From assembly GCF_000224085.1 (NCBI RefSeq), contig NC_015945.1, positions 3,402,501-3,466,500 of the forward strand: a DNA stretch of 64,000 nt. Reading direction: 5' to 3'. The stretch is from Allomuricauda ruestringensis DSM 13258. Its GTDB lineage: Bacteria; Bacteroidota; Bacteroidia; Flavobacteriales; Flavobacteriaceae. The notes under the pieces were generated by a model that saw only the letters and a program-made list of their open reading frames with translations, searched no databases and was not told the DNA's origin. Below, one piece after another: positions 33,315 through 42,025 of the stretch (position 1 is its first letter; each line of letters begins with the position of its first letter). The position numbers were made by a program, and so were the translations under genes.

Positions 33315-34478
33315 ATGGCTATGAACACAAGAAAAGGGTTTCGTTTTACCAATTATGAGGCTCCGGACCAAACTCCGTTCGAAAAACTCTTTAAGATTTT
33401 TCAGGAATTGATTACCCATACTTCAGGTGATGTGGAGGAGGCTTTGGACTGGCTTCGCGAACTCGACAAGGAATACGAACTTACCGACGACGATTACACC
33501 ATTGACGATTTTATAGAAGATTTGAAGTCTAAGGGGTATATCCGTGAAGAATTCGATATGGATAATCCCCAAGGTGGTGAAGGCGAAGAAGGTGACGAAA
33601 ATGGTAGGGGTGGAAATCTATCCATTACTTCCAAACTGGAGCGTATGATACGTCAAAGAGCTTTGGACCAAATCTTTGGTAAAATAAAACGTAGTGGCTC
33701 GGGAAACCATAAAACCGGTAAATCCGGAAAAGGAGATGAACATACCGGGGAGTTTCGTGAATACCGTTTTGGAGATTCACTGGAGCGAATTAGTATGACG
33801 GAAAGTCTCAAGAATGCCCAAGTGAACCACGGGTTGGACAATTTTTCTTTGAGTGAAGCCGATTTAGTGGTTGAAGATACCCAGCACAAGGCGCAAATGA
33901 GCACGGTATTGATGATTGATATCAGCCATAGTATGATTTTGTATGGCGAAGACCGAATCACACCCGCCAAAAAAGTCGCAATGGCACTCGCAGAACTGAT
34001 TACGACCCGTTATCCAAAGGATACCTTGGATATTTTGGTGTTCGGAAACGATGCCTGGCCCATTCCCATTAAGGATTTACCTTACTTGAGAGTAGGACCG
34101 TATCACACCAATACCGTTGCGGGACTTCAATTGGCGATGGATATGCTCCGCAGAAAAAGAAACACCAATAAGCAGATATTTATGATCACGGACGGAAAAC
34201 CGTCCTGTTTAAGGCTTCCGAACGGTGATTATTACAAGAACAGTGTAGGATTGGATGAATATATCGTTGAAAAATGTTATGCTATGGCGCAACAGGCCCG
34301 AAAACTTCATATCCCCATAACCACTTTTATGATTGCGGAGGACCCTTATTTGATGCAGTTTGTGCGCGAATTCACCAAAGCTAATAAAGGGAAAGCCTTT
34401 TACACAGGCCTTAAAGGTTTGGGTGAAATGATTTTTGAAGATTACGAACAAAACAGAAAAAGAAGAATAAAAGGATAA
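33315..34478 (+). CDS. VWA domain protein paired with a MoxR-type ATPase
   Basis: 387 residues, cytoplasmic (no signal peptide). A helical N-terminal half with an acidic stretch (EEGDENGRGG, about 90-100) is followed by a Lys/Gly-rich linker and a von Willebrand A domain from about 195: the MIDAS DISHSM (about 201-206) in VLMIDISHSMILYG, then the conserved T near FMITDGKPSC. This matches the VWA partners of chelatase-like AAA ATPases. The AAA gene begins 8 bp after its stop. The complex may remodel or metallate an unknown client. Confidence 0.85.
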   Translation: MAMNTRKGFRFTNYEAPDQTPFEKLFKIFQELITHTSGDVEEALDWLRELDKEYELTDDDYTIDDFIEDLKSKGYIREEFDMDNPQGGEGEEGDENGRGGNLSITSKLERMIRQRALDQIFGKIKRSGSGNHKTGKSGKGDEHTGEFREYRFGDSLERISMTESLKNAQVNHGLDNFSLSEADLVVEDTQHKAQMSTVLMIDISHSMILYGEDRITPAKKVAMALAELITTRYPKDTLDILVFGNDAWPIPIKDLPYLRVGPYHTNTVAGLQLAMDMLRRKRNTNKQIFMITDGKPSCLRLPNGDYYKNSVGLDEYIVEKCYAMAQQARKLHIPITTFMIAEDPYLMQFVREFTKANKGKAFYTGLKGLGEMIFEDYEQNRKRRIKG

Positions 34479-34486
34479 CACAACAT

Positions 34487-35956
34487 ATGAACTTGGATCA
34501 TACCAAAATTACAACGCTAGGTGAATTAAAATCAGCGGGATATACAAGCAGAAGCATCAAAGACGAACTCCGGGAAAATCTTTTGGAGAAAATATCCAAG
34601 AAAGAACAGGTGTTCGAAGGGGTTTGGGGTTATGAAAATTCCGTAATTCCGGAATTGGAAAGAGCCATTCTTTCCCGTCACAATATTAATTTATTGGGCT
34701 TGCGCGGACAGGCAAAGACCCGTTTGGCCCGTTTAATGGTACAACTGCTTGATGAATGGATGCCCATTGTGGAAGGCTCTGAAATCCACGATGACCCTTT
34801 GGAACCTATTTCAAGATACGCCACCGAGCTGATTAAAGAAAAAGGAGATGACACTCCCATAAGTTGGGTACACCGAAGCGAACGTTTTTACGAAAAGCTG
34901 GCCACACCCGATGTAACCGTAGCGGATTTGATAGGTGATGTTGACCCGATAAAAGCGGCTAACCTTAAACTATCCTATGCTGATGATCGTGTAATCCATT
35001 TTGGAATGATCCCACGGGCCAACCGCTGTATTTTTGTAATCAATGAACTTCCTGATCTTCAAGCAAGGATTCAAGTGGCTTTATTTAATATTTTACAAGA
35101 AGGGGATATACAAATTCGAGGATTTAAACTTCGATTGCATTTGGACATTCAATTTGTATTTACCGCCAACCCTGAAGATTATACGAACAGAGGAAGCATT
35201 GTAACTCCATTGAAGGATAGAATCGGTTCCCAGATTCTTACCCATTATCCCGAGAGTATCGAAATTGCAAAGAAAATTACGAAACAAGAAGCGCAATTGG
35301 ATAAACGACAATCTGATTTTGTGTATGTACCTGAAATCGCGATGGATTTATTGGAGCAAATCAGTTTTGAGGCCAGAAAAAGTGAGTATGTTGATGCCAA
35401 AAGTGGTGTGAGTGCACGTATGAGCATCACCGCATTTGAAAATTTATTGAGTACTGCAGAGCGCAGGGCCATTGTTGCTGGAGACAGAAAAACATCAGTT
35501 CGTCTCAGTGATTTTATGGGCGTAGTGCCATCCATCACAGGAAAAATAGAATTGGTGTACGAAGGAGAGCAAGAGGGAGCGGGTTCTGTGGCGGAAAACT
35601 TAATTGAGGATGCGGCAAAGTCATTGTTCCCGAATTACTTCCCTAAAATTGATAAACTTCAGCGCAAAGAGGAGGAAAACGAATACGATGAATTGGTCAG
35701 TTGGTTTTTTGATGGCGAGGGTTTCGACCTTTTAGATGATGAAAAAGAAGAAAACTACAAATCAAAATTGGATTCCATTGGCCCTTTGAACAATCTTTTA
35801 AAGGAGTATCAACCCGATGCCCCCAAAGAAGATTCTTATTTTTTGAAGGAACTGCTGCTCTGGGGATTGGTTGCCTATAAAAAGTTGAGCAAACACCGCT
35901 TTCAGCAAGGATATCAGTTTAAAGATTTGTATGGAAGTTACATTCGAGGACTGTAA
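34487..35956 (+). CDS. MoxR/magnesium-chelatase-like AAA ATPase
   Basis: 489 residues. The nucleotide site has a Walker A GLRGQAKTR (about 71-79), which departs from GxxGxGK(S/T) in having GQAKT, and a Walker B CIFVINELPDLQ (about 181-192), where Asn replaces the usual Asp before Glu. The sensor-1 like VFTANPEDYTNRGS (about 222-235) and arginines further on are in place. These substitutions are worth checking, because they are also seen in a Bacteroidota subgroup annotated as magnesium chelatase. It forms a pair with the VWA protein, as in MoxR systems; the client is unknown. Confidence 0.85.
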   Translation: MNLDHTKITTLGELKSAGYTSRSIKDELRENLLEKISKKEQVFEGVWGYENSVIPELERAILSRHNINLLGLRGQAKTRLARLMVQLLDEWMPIVEGSEIHDDPLEPISRYATELIKEKGDDTPISWVHRSERFYEKLATPDVTVADLIGDVDPIKAANLKLSYADDRVIHFGMIPRANRCIFVINELPDLQARIQVALFNILQEGDIQIRGFKLRLHLDIQFVFTANPEDYTNRGSIVTPLKDRIGSQILTHYPESIEIAKKITKQEAQLDKRQSDFVYVPEIAMDLLEQISFEARKSEYVDAKSGVSARMSITAFENLLSTAERRAIVAGDRKTSVRLSDFMGVVPSITGKIELVYEGEQEGAGSVAENLIEDAAKSLFPNYFPKIDKLQRKEEENEYDELVSWFFDGEGFDLLDDEKEENYKSKLDSIGPLNNLLKEYQPDAPKEDSYFLKELLLWGLVAYKKLSKHRFQQGYQFKDLYGSYIRGL

Positions 35957-36469
35957 CTATTGCCAAATATTTAGATTGTCGTTGTAGTTTTCAAAATTGT
36001 AGATACCCACGTAGCGCTTTCTCAACCAAAAAGTATAAAGCGTTAGAATTGGTAAAATACTGTAAAGTACTACGGAAAGGGTCGCCATAGGTTTGAAAGT
36101 GGCTGGAATTACATGTTGCCCATAAAGATTTATGGAGTTTAAAACCGTTATGCTATCATATATTTTAAATACGTACACAATCATAATGGCGTAAAGTACG
36201 TATTCGATGTTTCTCATCTTAGGGTCTGGCAACTCATCTTCTGTAATCTTAAACCACACCACATATAGATACAAAAAATGCACAGTAGTAAGAACTGGAA
36301 ATATATAGTTATCAGCCTTAAGAAAGTAAAATTGATTGGTAAAGACACCGTAAAAGCTTAGCACAATCAATGTTAACAAGACTGCTGCACTGGCCAGTAT
36401 GTTTCTTTTCCAAGTGATGATTTTTGACAGGGTATTCATATCAATTTCAAGATTTTGGGACTTTATCAC
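35957..36469 (-). CDS. four-helix membrane protein, unknown
   Basis: 170 residues; the start may instead be the ATG at 36439 (MNTLSKIITWKRN). Four membrane segments are visible (about 25-45, 56-75, 88-107 and 130-150). No charged catalytic motif. The stop abuts the end of the AAA gene (convergent, no intergenic space). Family unknown to me. Confidence 0.6.
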   Translation of the reverse strand: MIKSQNLEIDMNTLSKIITWKRNILASAAVLLTLIVLSFYGVFTNQFYFLKADNYIFPVLTTVHFLYLYVVWFKITEDELPDPKMRNIEYVLYAIMIVYVFKIYDSITVLNSINLYGQHVIPATFKPMATLSVVLYSILPILTLYTFWLRKRYVGIYNFENYNDNLNIWQ

Positions 36470-36587
36470 TATAAAGAACGGGGTTTTATCAGGACTATTT
36501 CAAAGAAATCGATGATTCGCAAACAATGTTGGATAATGCGAAAAATCCGAAATGAAAGTCGTGAAAATTGATATGAAAATGATTCGT

Positions 36588-37472
36588 CTAATCAAACAAA
36601 TCTGAAGATAGATAACGATCACCTCTGTCGCAAACAATGGAAACGATAACCCCACTCTCCAAGGTTTCTGCAAGGCGTAATGCCACTGTAGCGGCTCCAC
36701 CGCTGCTCATCCCGGCAAAAATACCTTCTTCTTTAGCCAACCTTTTGGCCATTTCGGTGGCATCCTGTTCACTGACTTCCATTACCGTATCAACCTTTTT
36801 AGGGTTAAAAATCTTTGGAAGGTATTCCTGCGGCCACTTGCGTATCCCAGGAATTTTGGAATCATCGGTAGGCTGTACACCCACAATTTGAATATTGGGA
36901 TTCTGCTCCTTCAAATAAGTAGAAGTTCCCATAATGGTTCCGGTAGTTCCCATGCTGGACACAAAATGGGTGATTTCTCCATTGGTATCCCTCCAAATCT
37001 CAGGGCCTGTTGTTTTGTAGTGCGCCTTCCAGTTGTCATCATTGGAAAACTGGTTCAACATTTGGAAACCTTCATCCTTTACTTTAGCCTCTGCATAATC
37101 CCGAGCACCTTCTATACCAACATCGGCAGGAGTCAGCGTCACTTTTGCCCCGTATGCACGCATTGTTTGCACACGTTCTTTTGTTGAATTCTCGGGCATG
37201 ACCAATTCAATATCAAGGCCAAAAAGACCTGCTATCATGGCCAATCCAATACCCGTATTTCCACTTGTGGCCTCAATGAGCTTGGTACTTTTGGTAAAAT
37301 CCCCACGTTCCAGACCGCTTTTGATCATATTGAATGCGGGTCTGTCCTTTACACTTCCTCCGGGGTTGTTCCCTTCGAGCTTAAACAGGATTTTTACATT
37401 AGGATTTTTATTCAAAACTTTGGATTCCACCAAAGGGGTGTTTCCAATAAGGTCTAGTATACTGTTAGACAT
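36588..37472 (-). CDS. cysM: cysteine synthase (O-acetylserine sulfhydrylase B type)
   Basis: PLP enzyme that makes cysteine from O-acetylserine and sulfide or thiosulfate. 294 residues. The PLP lysine is in GGSVKDRPAFNMI (about 37-49), the substrate loop in EATSGNTGIGLAM (about 67-79) and the phosphate loop in VSSMGTTGTIMGT (about 171-183). The short length and the ending VSIVCDRGDRYLSS fit CysM better than CysK. It overlaps the serine acetyltransferase gene by 8 bp, so substrate supply and use are encoded together. Confidence 0.92.
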   Translation of the reverse strand: MSNSILDLIGNTPLVESKVLNKNPNVKILFKLEGNNPGGSVKDRPAFNMIKSGLERGDFTKSTKLIEATSGNTGIGLAMIAGLFGLDIELVMPENSTKERVQTMRAYGAKVTLTPADVGIEGARDYAEAKVKDEGFQMLNQFSNDDNWKAHYKTTGPEIWRDTNGEITHFVSSMGTTGTIMGTSTYLKEQNPNIQIVGVQPTDDSKIPGIRKWPQEYLPKIFNPKKVDTVMEVSEQDATEMAKRLAKEEGIFAGMSSGGAATVALRLAETLESGVIVSIVCDRGDRYLSSDLFD

Positions 37473-38256
37473 TTGGGGTTGTCTTTATTTTAATTTCTGG
37501 TTTATGATAAACGGTTGAATTCGCAGGAACGGACGAAGTAATCCATGCATTACCACCAATAACGGAATTGGCGCCCACAACGGTTTCACCTCCTAAAATT
37601 GTCGCATTGGCGTAGATGGTCACATTGTTTTCTATGGTAGGATGACGTTTTGTTTTCTCCAAATTCTTGGCAACATAAAGCGCTCCGAGCGTAACACCTT
37701 GATACAATTTTACATTATCATGGATTACTGCAGTTTCGCCAATTACGACTCCCGTGGCGTGGTCTATAAAAAACGATTTCCCGATTTTAGCTCCTGGGTT
37801 AATGTCCACGCCTGTTTGTCGATGCGCATATTCGGTCATCATTCTGGGAATTAATGGAACTCCCTCTTCATAAAGTTCGTGCGCCAATCTGTAAATAGCG
37901 ATGGCATAGAAACCCGGGTAGGCCATATAAATCTCCTGAATGGAAAGTGAGGCAGGGTCGCAATTCAATATAGCCTCAGCATCCAAATTCAAATTTTCTA
38001 AAATTTGTGGCAAATGGGAAATGTAGTTGTTCCAAAGCTCTTCGCTTGGTTTCTCCAAATCCCAACATGCCATATCCATTAATTGGTTGAATTTTTTCTC
38101 TAACAGCTCCAAGTTAACGGCCACAGGGGTATTGGCATCAAATAAAGTATAAAAAAGCGTATCGGTAAAATCCTCAGTTTCCTGCTTTAGTCTATAGTCC
38201 AAATATGGCAATTTTTTATGCCTATTGAGTTCAGCTATTATTTTTTCTTTGTCCAT
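37465..38256 (-). CDS. serine O-acetyltransferase
   Basis: Makes O-acetylserine, the substrate of the CysM encoded just downstream. The start is the ATG at 38256 (MDKEKIIAEL), 263 residues; an extension of ten codons is possible. The helical N-terminal domain (about 1-130) is followed by a hexapeptide acyltransferase domain (about 150-250): DINPGAKIGKSFFIDHATGVVIGETAVIHDNVKLYQGVTLG in order (quoted in parts: DINPGAKIGKSF, IDHATGVVIGET, KLYQGVTLG) with the catalytic His in IDHATG. The long N-terminal domain places it near the EpsC/CysE families. Confidence 0.93.
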   Translation of the reverse strand: MDKEKIIAELNRHKKLPYLDYRLKQETEDFTDTLFYTLFDANTPVAVNLELLEKKFNQLMDMACWDLEKPSEELWNNYISHLPQILENLNLDAEAILNCDPASLSIQEIYMAYPGFYAIAIYRLAHELYEEGVPLIPRMMTEYAHRQTGVDINPGAKIGKSFFIDHATGVVIGETAVIHDNVKLYQGVTLGALYVAKNLEKTKRHPTIENNVTIYANATILGGETVVGANSVIGGNAWITSSVPANSTVYHKPEIKIKTTPNV

Positions 38257-38347
38257 ACTGCGCTTTATAGTCTTAAAATTAGACAAATCCTTACCATACC
38301 CATGATAAAAAGTTAACTTTAGTTTAAAAATAACATATTATCGTTAT

Positions 38348-39028
38348 ATGACATCCAACGTTACGATATCCAAAGGAGTTTTTGATTTTTTGGCCGAACT
38401 TAAAAAGAACAACAATAGAGATTGGTTCGAAGCACACAAACCTACATTTAAAAAACATAAATCCGATGTAAAGTCATTTCTTGAAGCTGTCAAGGATAGG
38501 TTGAACCATCACGATGAAATTGAAAAGATGAAATTGTTCCGTATTTATAGGGATGTTCGTTTTTCCAAGGACAAAACACCGTACAAAGCTCACTTTGCTG
38601 GTTCCTTTTCTCGATTGGGCGCACATTTACGGGGAGGCTATTATCTTCATTTAAAACCAGGGGAGTCGTTTTTGGCCACTGGATTCTGGGCTCCAAACAA
38701 GGAAGACCTTTTACGGATAAGAAAAGAACTGGAAATGGATGCTTCCGAATTTAGGGAAGTCATCAATCAAAAAGAATTAAAAACAATTTGGGGCGAACTA
38801 AGTGGTGATGAAGTAAAAACTGCTCCTAAAGGTTTTGACAAAGAACATTCCGATATCGACTTGATCAGAAAGAAACAGTTTGTGTTCACACACAAGTTTT
38901 CCGATAAAGAAGTCCTTTCTTCATCATTTATAGATGAAGTGGACAAGTCGTACAGGGCTATTCGGCCTTATTTTGACCTAATGAGCGATATCCTCACTAC
39001 CAACCTAAATGGAGAATCAATTTTGTAA
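38348..39028 (+). CDS. DUF2461 family protein (TIGR02453)
   Basis: 226 residues. The pattern FLAELKKNNNRDWFEAHKP (about 13-31), FRIYRDVRFSKDKTPYKAHFAGSFSR (in two parts FRIYRDVRFSKDK and TPYKAHFAG, about 63-85) and YYLHLKPGESFLATGFW (about 98-114) is characteristic of this uncharacterised family found across bacteria and fungi. No catalytic role is known to me. The last 12 bp overlap the convergent gene at 39017-39430. Confidence 0.9.
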   Translation: MTSNVTISKGVFDFLAELKKNNNRDWFEAHKPTFKKHKSDVKSFLEAVKDRLNHHDEIEKMKLFRIYRDVRFSKDKTPYKAHFAGSFSRLGAHLRGGYYLHLKPGESFLATGFWAPNKEDLLRIRKELEMDASEFREVINQKELKTIWGELSGDEVKTAPKGFDKEHSDIDLIRKKQFVFTHKFSDKEVLSSSFIDEVDKSYRAIRPYFDLMSDILTTNLNGESIL

Positions 39029-39430
39029 TAAAGCTTCTTCTTCCAGAAGTTGAATCTGATCCTTTAATCGTTCCACCACCATGTTCATCATTCTTTTGTT
39101 CAATGCGGAAGAATTAGTAATGTAATCCTGGTATTCATCCACGGTGAACTGGCCAATGATCATTCCCTTTAGGGAATTCCTGAATTTGATGTCCTTTTGG
39201 ATGGCCCGTTCAATGTAGTGGAACTTTTTTTCCAAAGAGAGCTCGTAGAAAACTCCCTTATGCTTGTTCGCATAATTCTTGAAAGCCTCTACCAACAAAT
39301 AGTTTTGGAGTTTGATCACGGGTCGAAGGGTTTTGTTCTGAAAATACTCATCGAAACCCATTTGACTGTTAAAATGTGACTCGGGAATGCTTGGACGGAT
39401 GTCCAATCGACGGTCGGATTGTGAATCCAT
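39017..39430 (-). CDS. conserved Flavobacteriaceae helical protein, often labelled glyoxalase
   Basis: 137 residues. The sequence FQNKTLRPVIKLQNYLLVEAFKNYANKHKGVFYELSLEKKFHYIERAIQKDIKFRNSLKGMIIGQFTVDEYQDYI (key segments TLRPVIKLQN, KHKGVFY, IQKDIKFRNSLKGMIIGQF, LNKRMMNMVVERLK) matches proteins that databases often call glyoxalase. I see no vicinal-oxygen-chelate fold and no metal-binding His/Glu set, so that label is likely an annotation carry-over. All-helical; function unknown. It converges with the DUF2461 gene. Confidence 0.75.
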   Translation of the reverse strand: MDSQSDRRLDIRPSIPESHFNSQMGFDEYFQNKTLRPVIKLQNYLLVEAFKNYANKHKGVFYELSLEKKFHYIERAIQKDIKFRNSLKGMIIGQFTVDEYQDYITNSSALNKRMMNMVVERLKDQIQLLEEEALLQN

Positions 39431-39773
39431 GGCTGTGATTTTTAATAAAATTACAGAATGATCAACCGCACACTTTTAAATATGGCAATAGTTGTCAACG
39501 ATGTTATGAACAAACACAGCAAGGATATTTCTGGGTATTTTAAAGTAATTTGGAAATCCAGTAAACGATCAGGCACACTATACAGATTGAGAATTCGAGC
39601 AAAACCCAATATCTGAATAGCTTGGAGAGTTTAATACGTCTGTTGAAGAGTAACATAAACTAAATATAACAAAAATATTGTTCATGCCCTCTAAAAATCA
39701 AAAGTGTTATATTACTGACTTAACATTAGCAATCTAAAAGATTCGTTATCTTCGTTTTTACAAAATATTGATT
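39431..39773. other. 343-bp gap before the toxin-antitoxin pair
   Basis: Besides the possible 38-residue micro-ORF (39540-39656) and an A+T-rich stretch directly upstream of the antitoxin (with TATCTTCG at about 39748, near the TAnnTTTG promoter form), I see nothing coding or structured. Confidence 0.6.
39540..39656 (-). CDS. possible 38-residue single-helix membrane micro-protein
   Basis: An ORF in an otherwise gene-free gap, read from the ATG at 39656: MLLFNRRIKLSKLFRY then WVLLEFSICIVCLIVYWISKLL. A basic N-terminus followed by one strong membrane helix fits a bona fide small membrane protein, and codon usage is not obviously random, but no homologue or ribosome-binding site is visible. 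Low confidence. Confidence 0.3.
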   Translation of the reverse strand: MLLFNRRIKLSKLFRYWVLLEFSICIVCLIVYWISKLL

Positions 39774-39995
39774 ATGAATATTCAAGCGGAAAAAATAGAG
39801 CTGGCAAAAATGTTGTTAAATACTAACGACCCCAAGATTATTCAATCAATCAAGCAAATTTTCAAAAAGGAAAGTTCAACTGATTTTTGGGATGAATTGA
39901 CTACCGAGCAACAAGCTGAAATAAATCAAGGAATTTCTGAAATTGAAAATGGAGATGTTGTTGACTTCGACTCATTTATGGCAAAGCATAGATAA
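39774..39995 (+). CDS. antitoxin of a type II toxin-antitoxin pair
   Basis: 73 residues from the ATG at 39774. An N-terminal helical part (MNIQAEKIELAKMLLNTNDPKIIQSIKQIFK, in two parts: MNIQAEKIELAKML, LNTNDPKIIQSIKQIF) and an acidic C-terminus ending VDFDSFMAKHR. The pattern (about 70 residues, acidic tail, directly upstream of a RelE/ParE-type gene with 2 bp between) is that of many Bacteroidota antitoxins lacking a recognised DNA-binding domain. It probably represses its own operon together with the toxin. Confidence 0.75.
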   Translation: MNIQAEKIELAKMLLNTNDPKIIQSIKQIFKKESSTDFWDELTTEQQAEINQGISEIENGDVVDFDSFMAKHR

Positions 39996-39997
39996 GA

Positions 39998-40300
39998 ATG
40001 GATAGAAAGGTCAAGATTTCTAAAACAGCAGAAAAGAAAGTATCAGAACTCTTAGACTACTTACAGGAAAATTGGTCGTTGAAAGTTAAGTTGGATTTCG
40101 TTAAAAAGTTGGATAAATCCATTGATTTAATAAAGAACGACCCTAATATTTTTCCAGAATCTGATAAAAAGCTTGGACTGTATAAATGTGTAATCTCCAA
40201 ACAGACCACTATGTATTATCGTTTTAATTCTAAAACGATATTTATAGTTACAATTTTTGATAATAGACAAAATCCCTCTAAATTAAAAAGAGAGGTGTAA
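39998..40300 (+). CDS. RelE/ParE-superfamily toxin
   Basis: 100 residues, basic. It has the compact alpha-beta plan of this superfamily: KVSELLDYLQENWS (helix, about 15-28), a second helix LDKSIDLIKNDPNIFPESD, then the strand block LYKCVISKQTTMYYRFNSKTIFIVTIFDNRQNPSKL (parts LYKCVISKQTTMYYR and IFIVTIFDNRQNPSKL). The ending DNRQNPxKL is frequent in ParE-like toxins of Bacteroidota. The target (ribosome or gyrase) cannot be told. The upstream antitoxin starts 224 bp before and they are separated by 2 bp. Confidence 0.82.
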   Translation: MDRKVKISKTAEKKVSELLDYLQENWSLKVKLDFVKKLDKSIDLIKNDPNIFPESDKKLGLYKCVISKQTTMYYRFNSKTIFIVTIFDNRQNPSKLKREV

Positions 40301-40342
40301 TAAAGCTTTAAAATAGTTTTACATATAAACTTTAATGAATAA

Positions 40343-41242
40343 ATGAAATTCGGCAAAGTAGACCATCCAGAGCACATAGATTTCACCATACCTCCAGACC
40401 ACCCCGATACTCCCGTGGTCTTATCAAAAAATAAGACGGGTGCGGACACTAAAATTTTTGTCGGCTGTGCCAAATGGAATCGGCAAGAACTCAAGAATTT
40501 TTACCCTCGAGGCACAAAAGATGAGTTAGCTTACTATTCTACACAATTCAACAGTATTGAACTCAATGCGACGTTCTATAGAATTTTTCCCGCAGAACAA
40601 TATGAAAAGTGGCGGGACAAAACACCGGAAGGCTTTAAATTCTTTCCAAAAATGACCAACGAGGTCAGTCATCTTCGGCGAATGAACGATAAGGCACTGG
40701 AGGCCGCAGACCGCTATTTGGAAGTGACCGCTTTGTTAGGAGAAAAGTTGGGAACCATCTTTTTACAAATGCACAACAACTTTGGACCCAAAAATTGGGA
40801 TAGGGTAGTGCGCTTTGTGGAATATTGGCCAAAAGAGTTCCCATTGGCCATGGAGTTTCGGCACACGGATTGGTTTACGGACGAAAAAGTCGCCCAAGAA
40901 CTTTATCATTTATTGGAAGAAAACAACATTGTCAATATTTTGGTGGATACCGCAGGTAGGAGAGACCTTATGCACATGCGATTGACCAAAAACGAAGCTT
41001 TTGTTCGTTATGTTGGTGCAAATCATGTGTCGGATTATCCCCGTTTGGACGATTGGATCGAGCGTTTATCTTCATGGAAATCCATGGGATTGGAGAACAT
41101 CCATTTTTTTGTGCATCAGAACCTTGAACTGGAATCTCCATTATTGTCTGCCTATTTTGTTGAACAATTAAATGCCAAAATGGGCTGTAACTTGCACATT
41201 CCAAAGACGACCTTGCCCTCTCAAAAAGGTTTATTCGATTAA
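40343..41242 (+). CDS. DUF72 family protein
   Basis: 299 residues of the TIM-barrel-like DUF72 family, unknown function. Diagnostic segments: KIFVGCAKWNRQELKNFYP (about 35-53), FNSIELNATFYRIFPAEQYEKWRDKTPEGFKFFPKM (parts FNSIELNATFYR, TPEGFKFFPKM), a GTIFLQMHNNFGP block (about 136-148) and FVHQNLELESPLLSAYF at the end. Family members are widespread in bacteria; none has a role I can name. It stands alone here, between the toxin-antitoxin pair and a gene-poor stretch. Confidence 0.92.
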   Translation: MKFGKVDHPEHIDFTIPPDHPDTPVVLSKNKTGADTKIFVGCAKWNRQELKNFYPRGTKDELAYYSTQFNSIELNATFYRIFPAEQYEKWRDKTPEGFKFFPKMTNEVSHLRRMNDKALEAADRYLEVTALLGEKLGTIFLQMHNNFGPKNWDRVVRFVEYWPKEFPLAMEFRHTDWFTDEKVAQELYHLLEENNIVNILVDTAGRRDLMHMRLTKNEAFVRYVGANHVSDYPRLDDWIERLSSWKSMGLENIHFFVHQNLELESPLLSAYFVEQLNAKMGCNLHIPKTTLPSQKGLFD

Positions 41243-41605
41243 GGAATTTGGATGTGAGGTGCCTGAAGTTGGAAGTACGAAGGCAGTATGCAGTAGGCAG
41301 TGAGCAATTATCAATCACCAATTGTCAGTTCGAGCGCAGTCGAGAACCCTTGGCCTTTTACCGTTCACCTAAGAACCATCAATCAACGAACAACCCTAGA
41401 CCACTTTGCCCGCACAAGAGGATTTGTTCAGTTAAAACACATCGAATTGATCAAGTTCAAAATCTTGGGCATTCAAAATTATTTACTCAATACTCGTCGA
41501 CCAGCAAATATTTCAAATTCATAATTCGTATAAATTAAAGACTTTAACAAGAAATATCTTCAAGGGATTCATCTAACTTTGTATTGAATTATAAAAGTTT
41601 CAATT
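41243..41605. repeat. gene-free stretch with degenerate word-like repeats and a TCGAGCGCAGTCGA palindrome
   Basis: 41255-41320 consists of near-repeats such as GAAGTTGGAAGTACGAAGGCAG and CAGTATGCAGTAGGCAGTGAGCA (the unit family CAGT(A/G)xGCAGT); its reverse complement resembles 48086-48126. GTCAGTTCGAGCGCAGTCGAGAAC at 41324-41347 is the palindrome shared with 48018 and 56277. Nothing coding. TAACTTTG at 41574-41581 is a good -7 element for the thioesterase gene at 41606. Confidence 0.65.
41574..41581 (+). promoter_or_regulatory. candidate -7 promoter element of the thioesterase gene
   Basis: TAACTTTG matches TAnnTTTG and lies 24 bp before the ATG at 41606. Confidence 0.4.
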
Positions 41606-42025
41606 ATGCGATTTCATACAAGAAAATGGGTGAAGCCAGAGGATTTGAATGCCAATGGAACGCTGTTTGGAGGTAAGGTCCTTGCTTGGATAGATGAAGA
41701 AGCTGCATTGTACAGCATCATTCAGCTCGAGAACAAAAAAATTGTAACCAAATACATGTCCGAAATCAATTTTATGAGTACTGCCAAAGAAGGCGATATC
41801 ATAGAAATTGGTATTGAGGTCATAAAATTTGGGACCACCTCAATTTCCTTGAACTGCGAAGTTAGAAATAAGATGACCCACGAGAGTATTGTTACGGTGG
41901 ACAATATTATTATGGTCAATCTAGATGAGAACGGCAATCCCAAGGCCCACGGGAAAACGAAAATAGAATACGTTAAAGACCGTTTGGCCAAAAAAGAAAA
42001 AGAAGAAGAAAGGTCCGCTTCTTAG
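41606..42025 (+). CDS. hotdog-fold acyl-CoA thioesterase (YciA/BACH-like)
   Basis: Hydrolyses acyl-CoA to free acid and CoA. 139 residues. The N-terminal VKPEDLNANGTLFGGKVLAWIDEEAALYS (about 8-36; parts VKPEDLNANGTLFGG, KVLAWIDEEAALYS) contains the GG-xxxxxxDEAA pattern of the acyl-CoA thioesterase subfamily with catalytic Asp/Glu. The middle KIVTKYMSEINFMSTAKEGDIIEI is the second hotdog half. The tail is charged. It overlaps the convergent dipeptidase gene by 4 bp. Confidence 0.88.
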   Translation: MRFHTRKWVKPEDLNANGTLFGGKVLAWIDEEAALYSIIQLENKKIVTKYMSEINFMSTAKEGDIIEIGIEVIKFGTTSISLNCEVRNKMTHESIVTVDNIIMVNLDENGNPKAHGKTKIEYVKDRLAKKEKEEERSAS

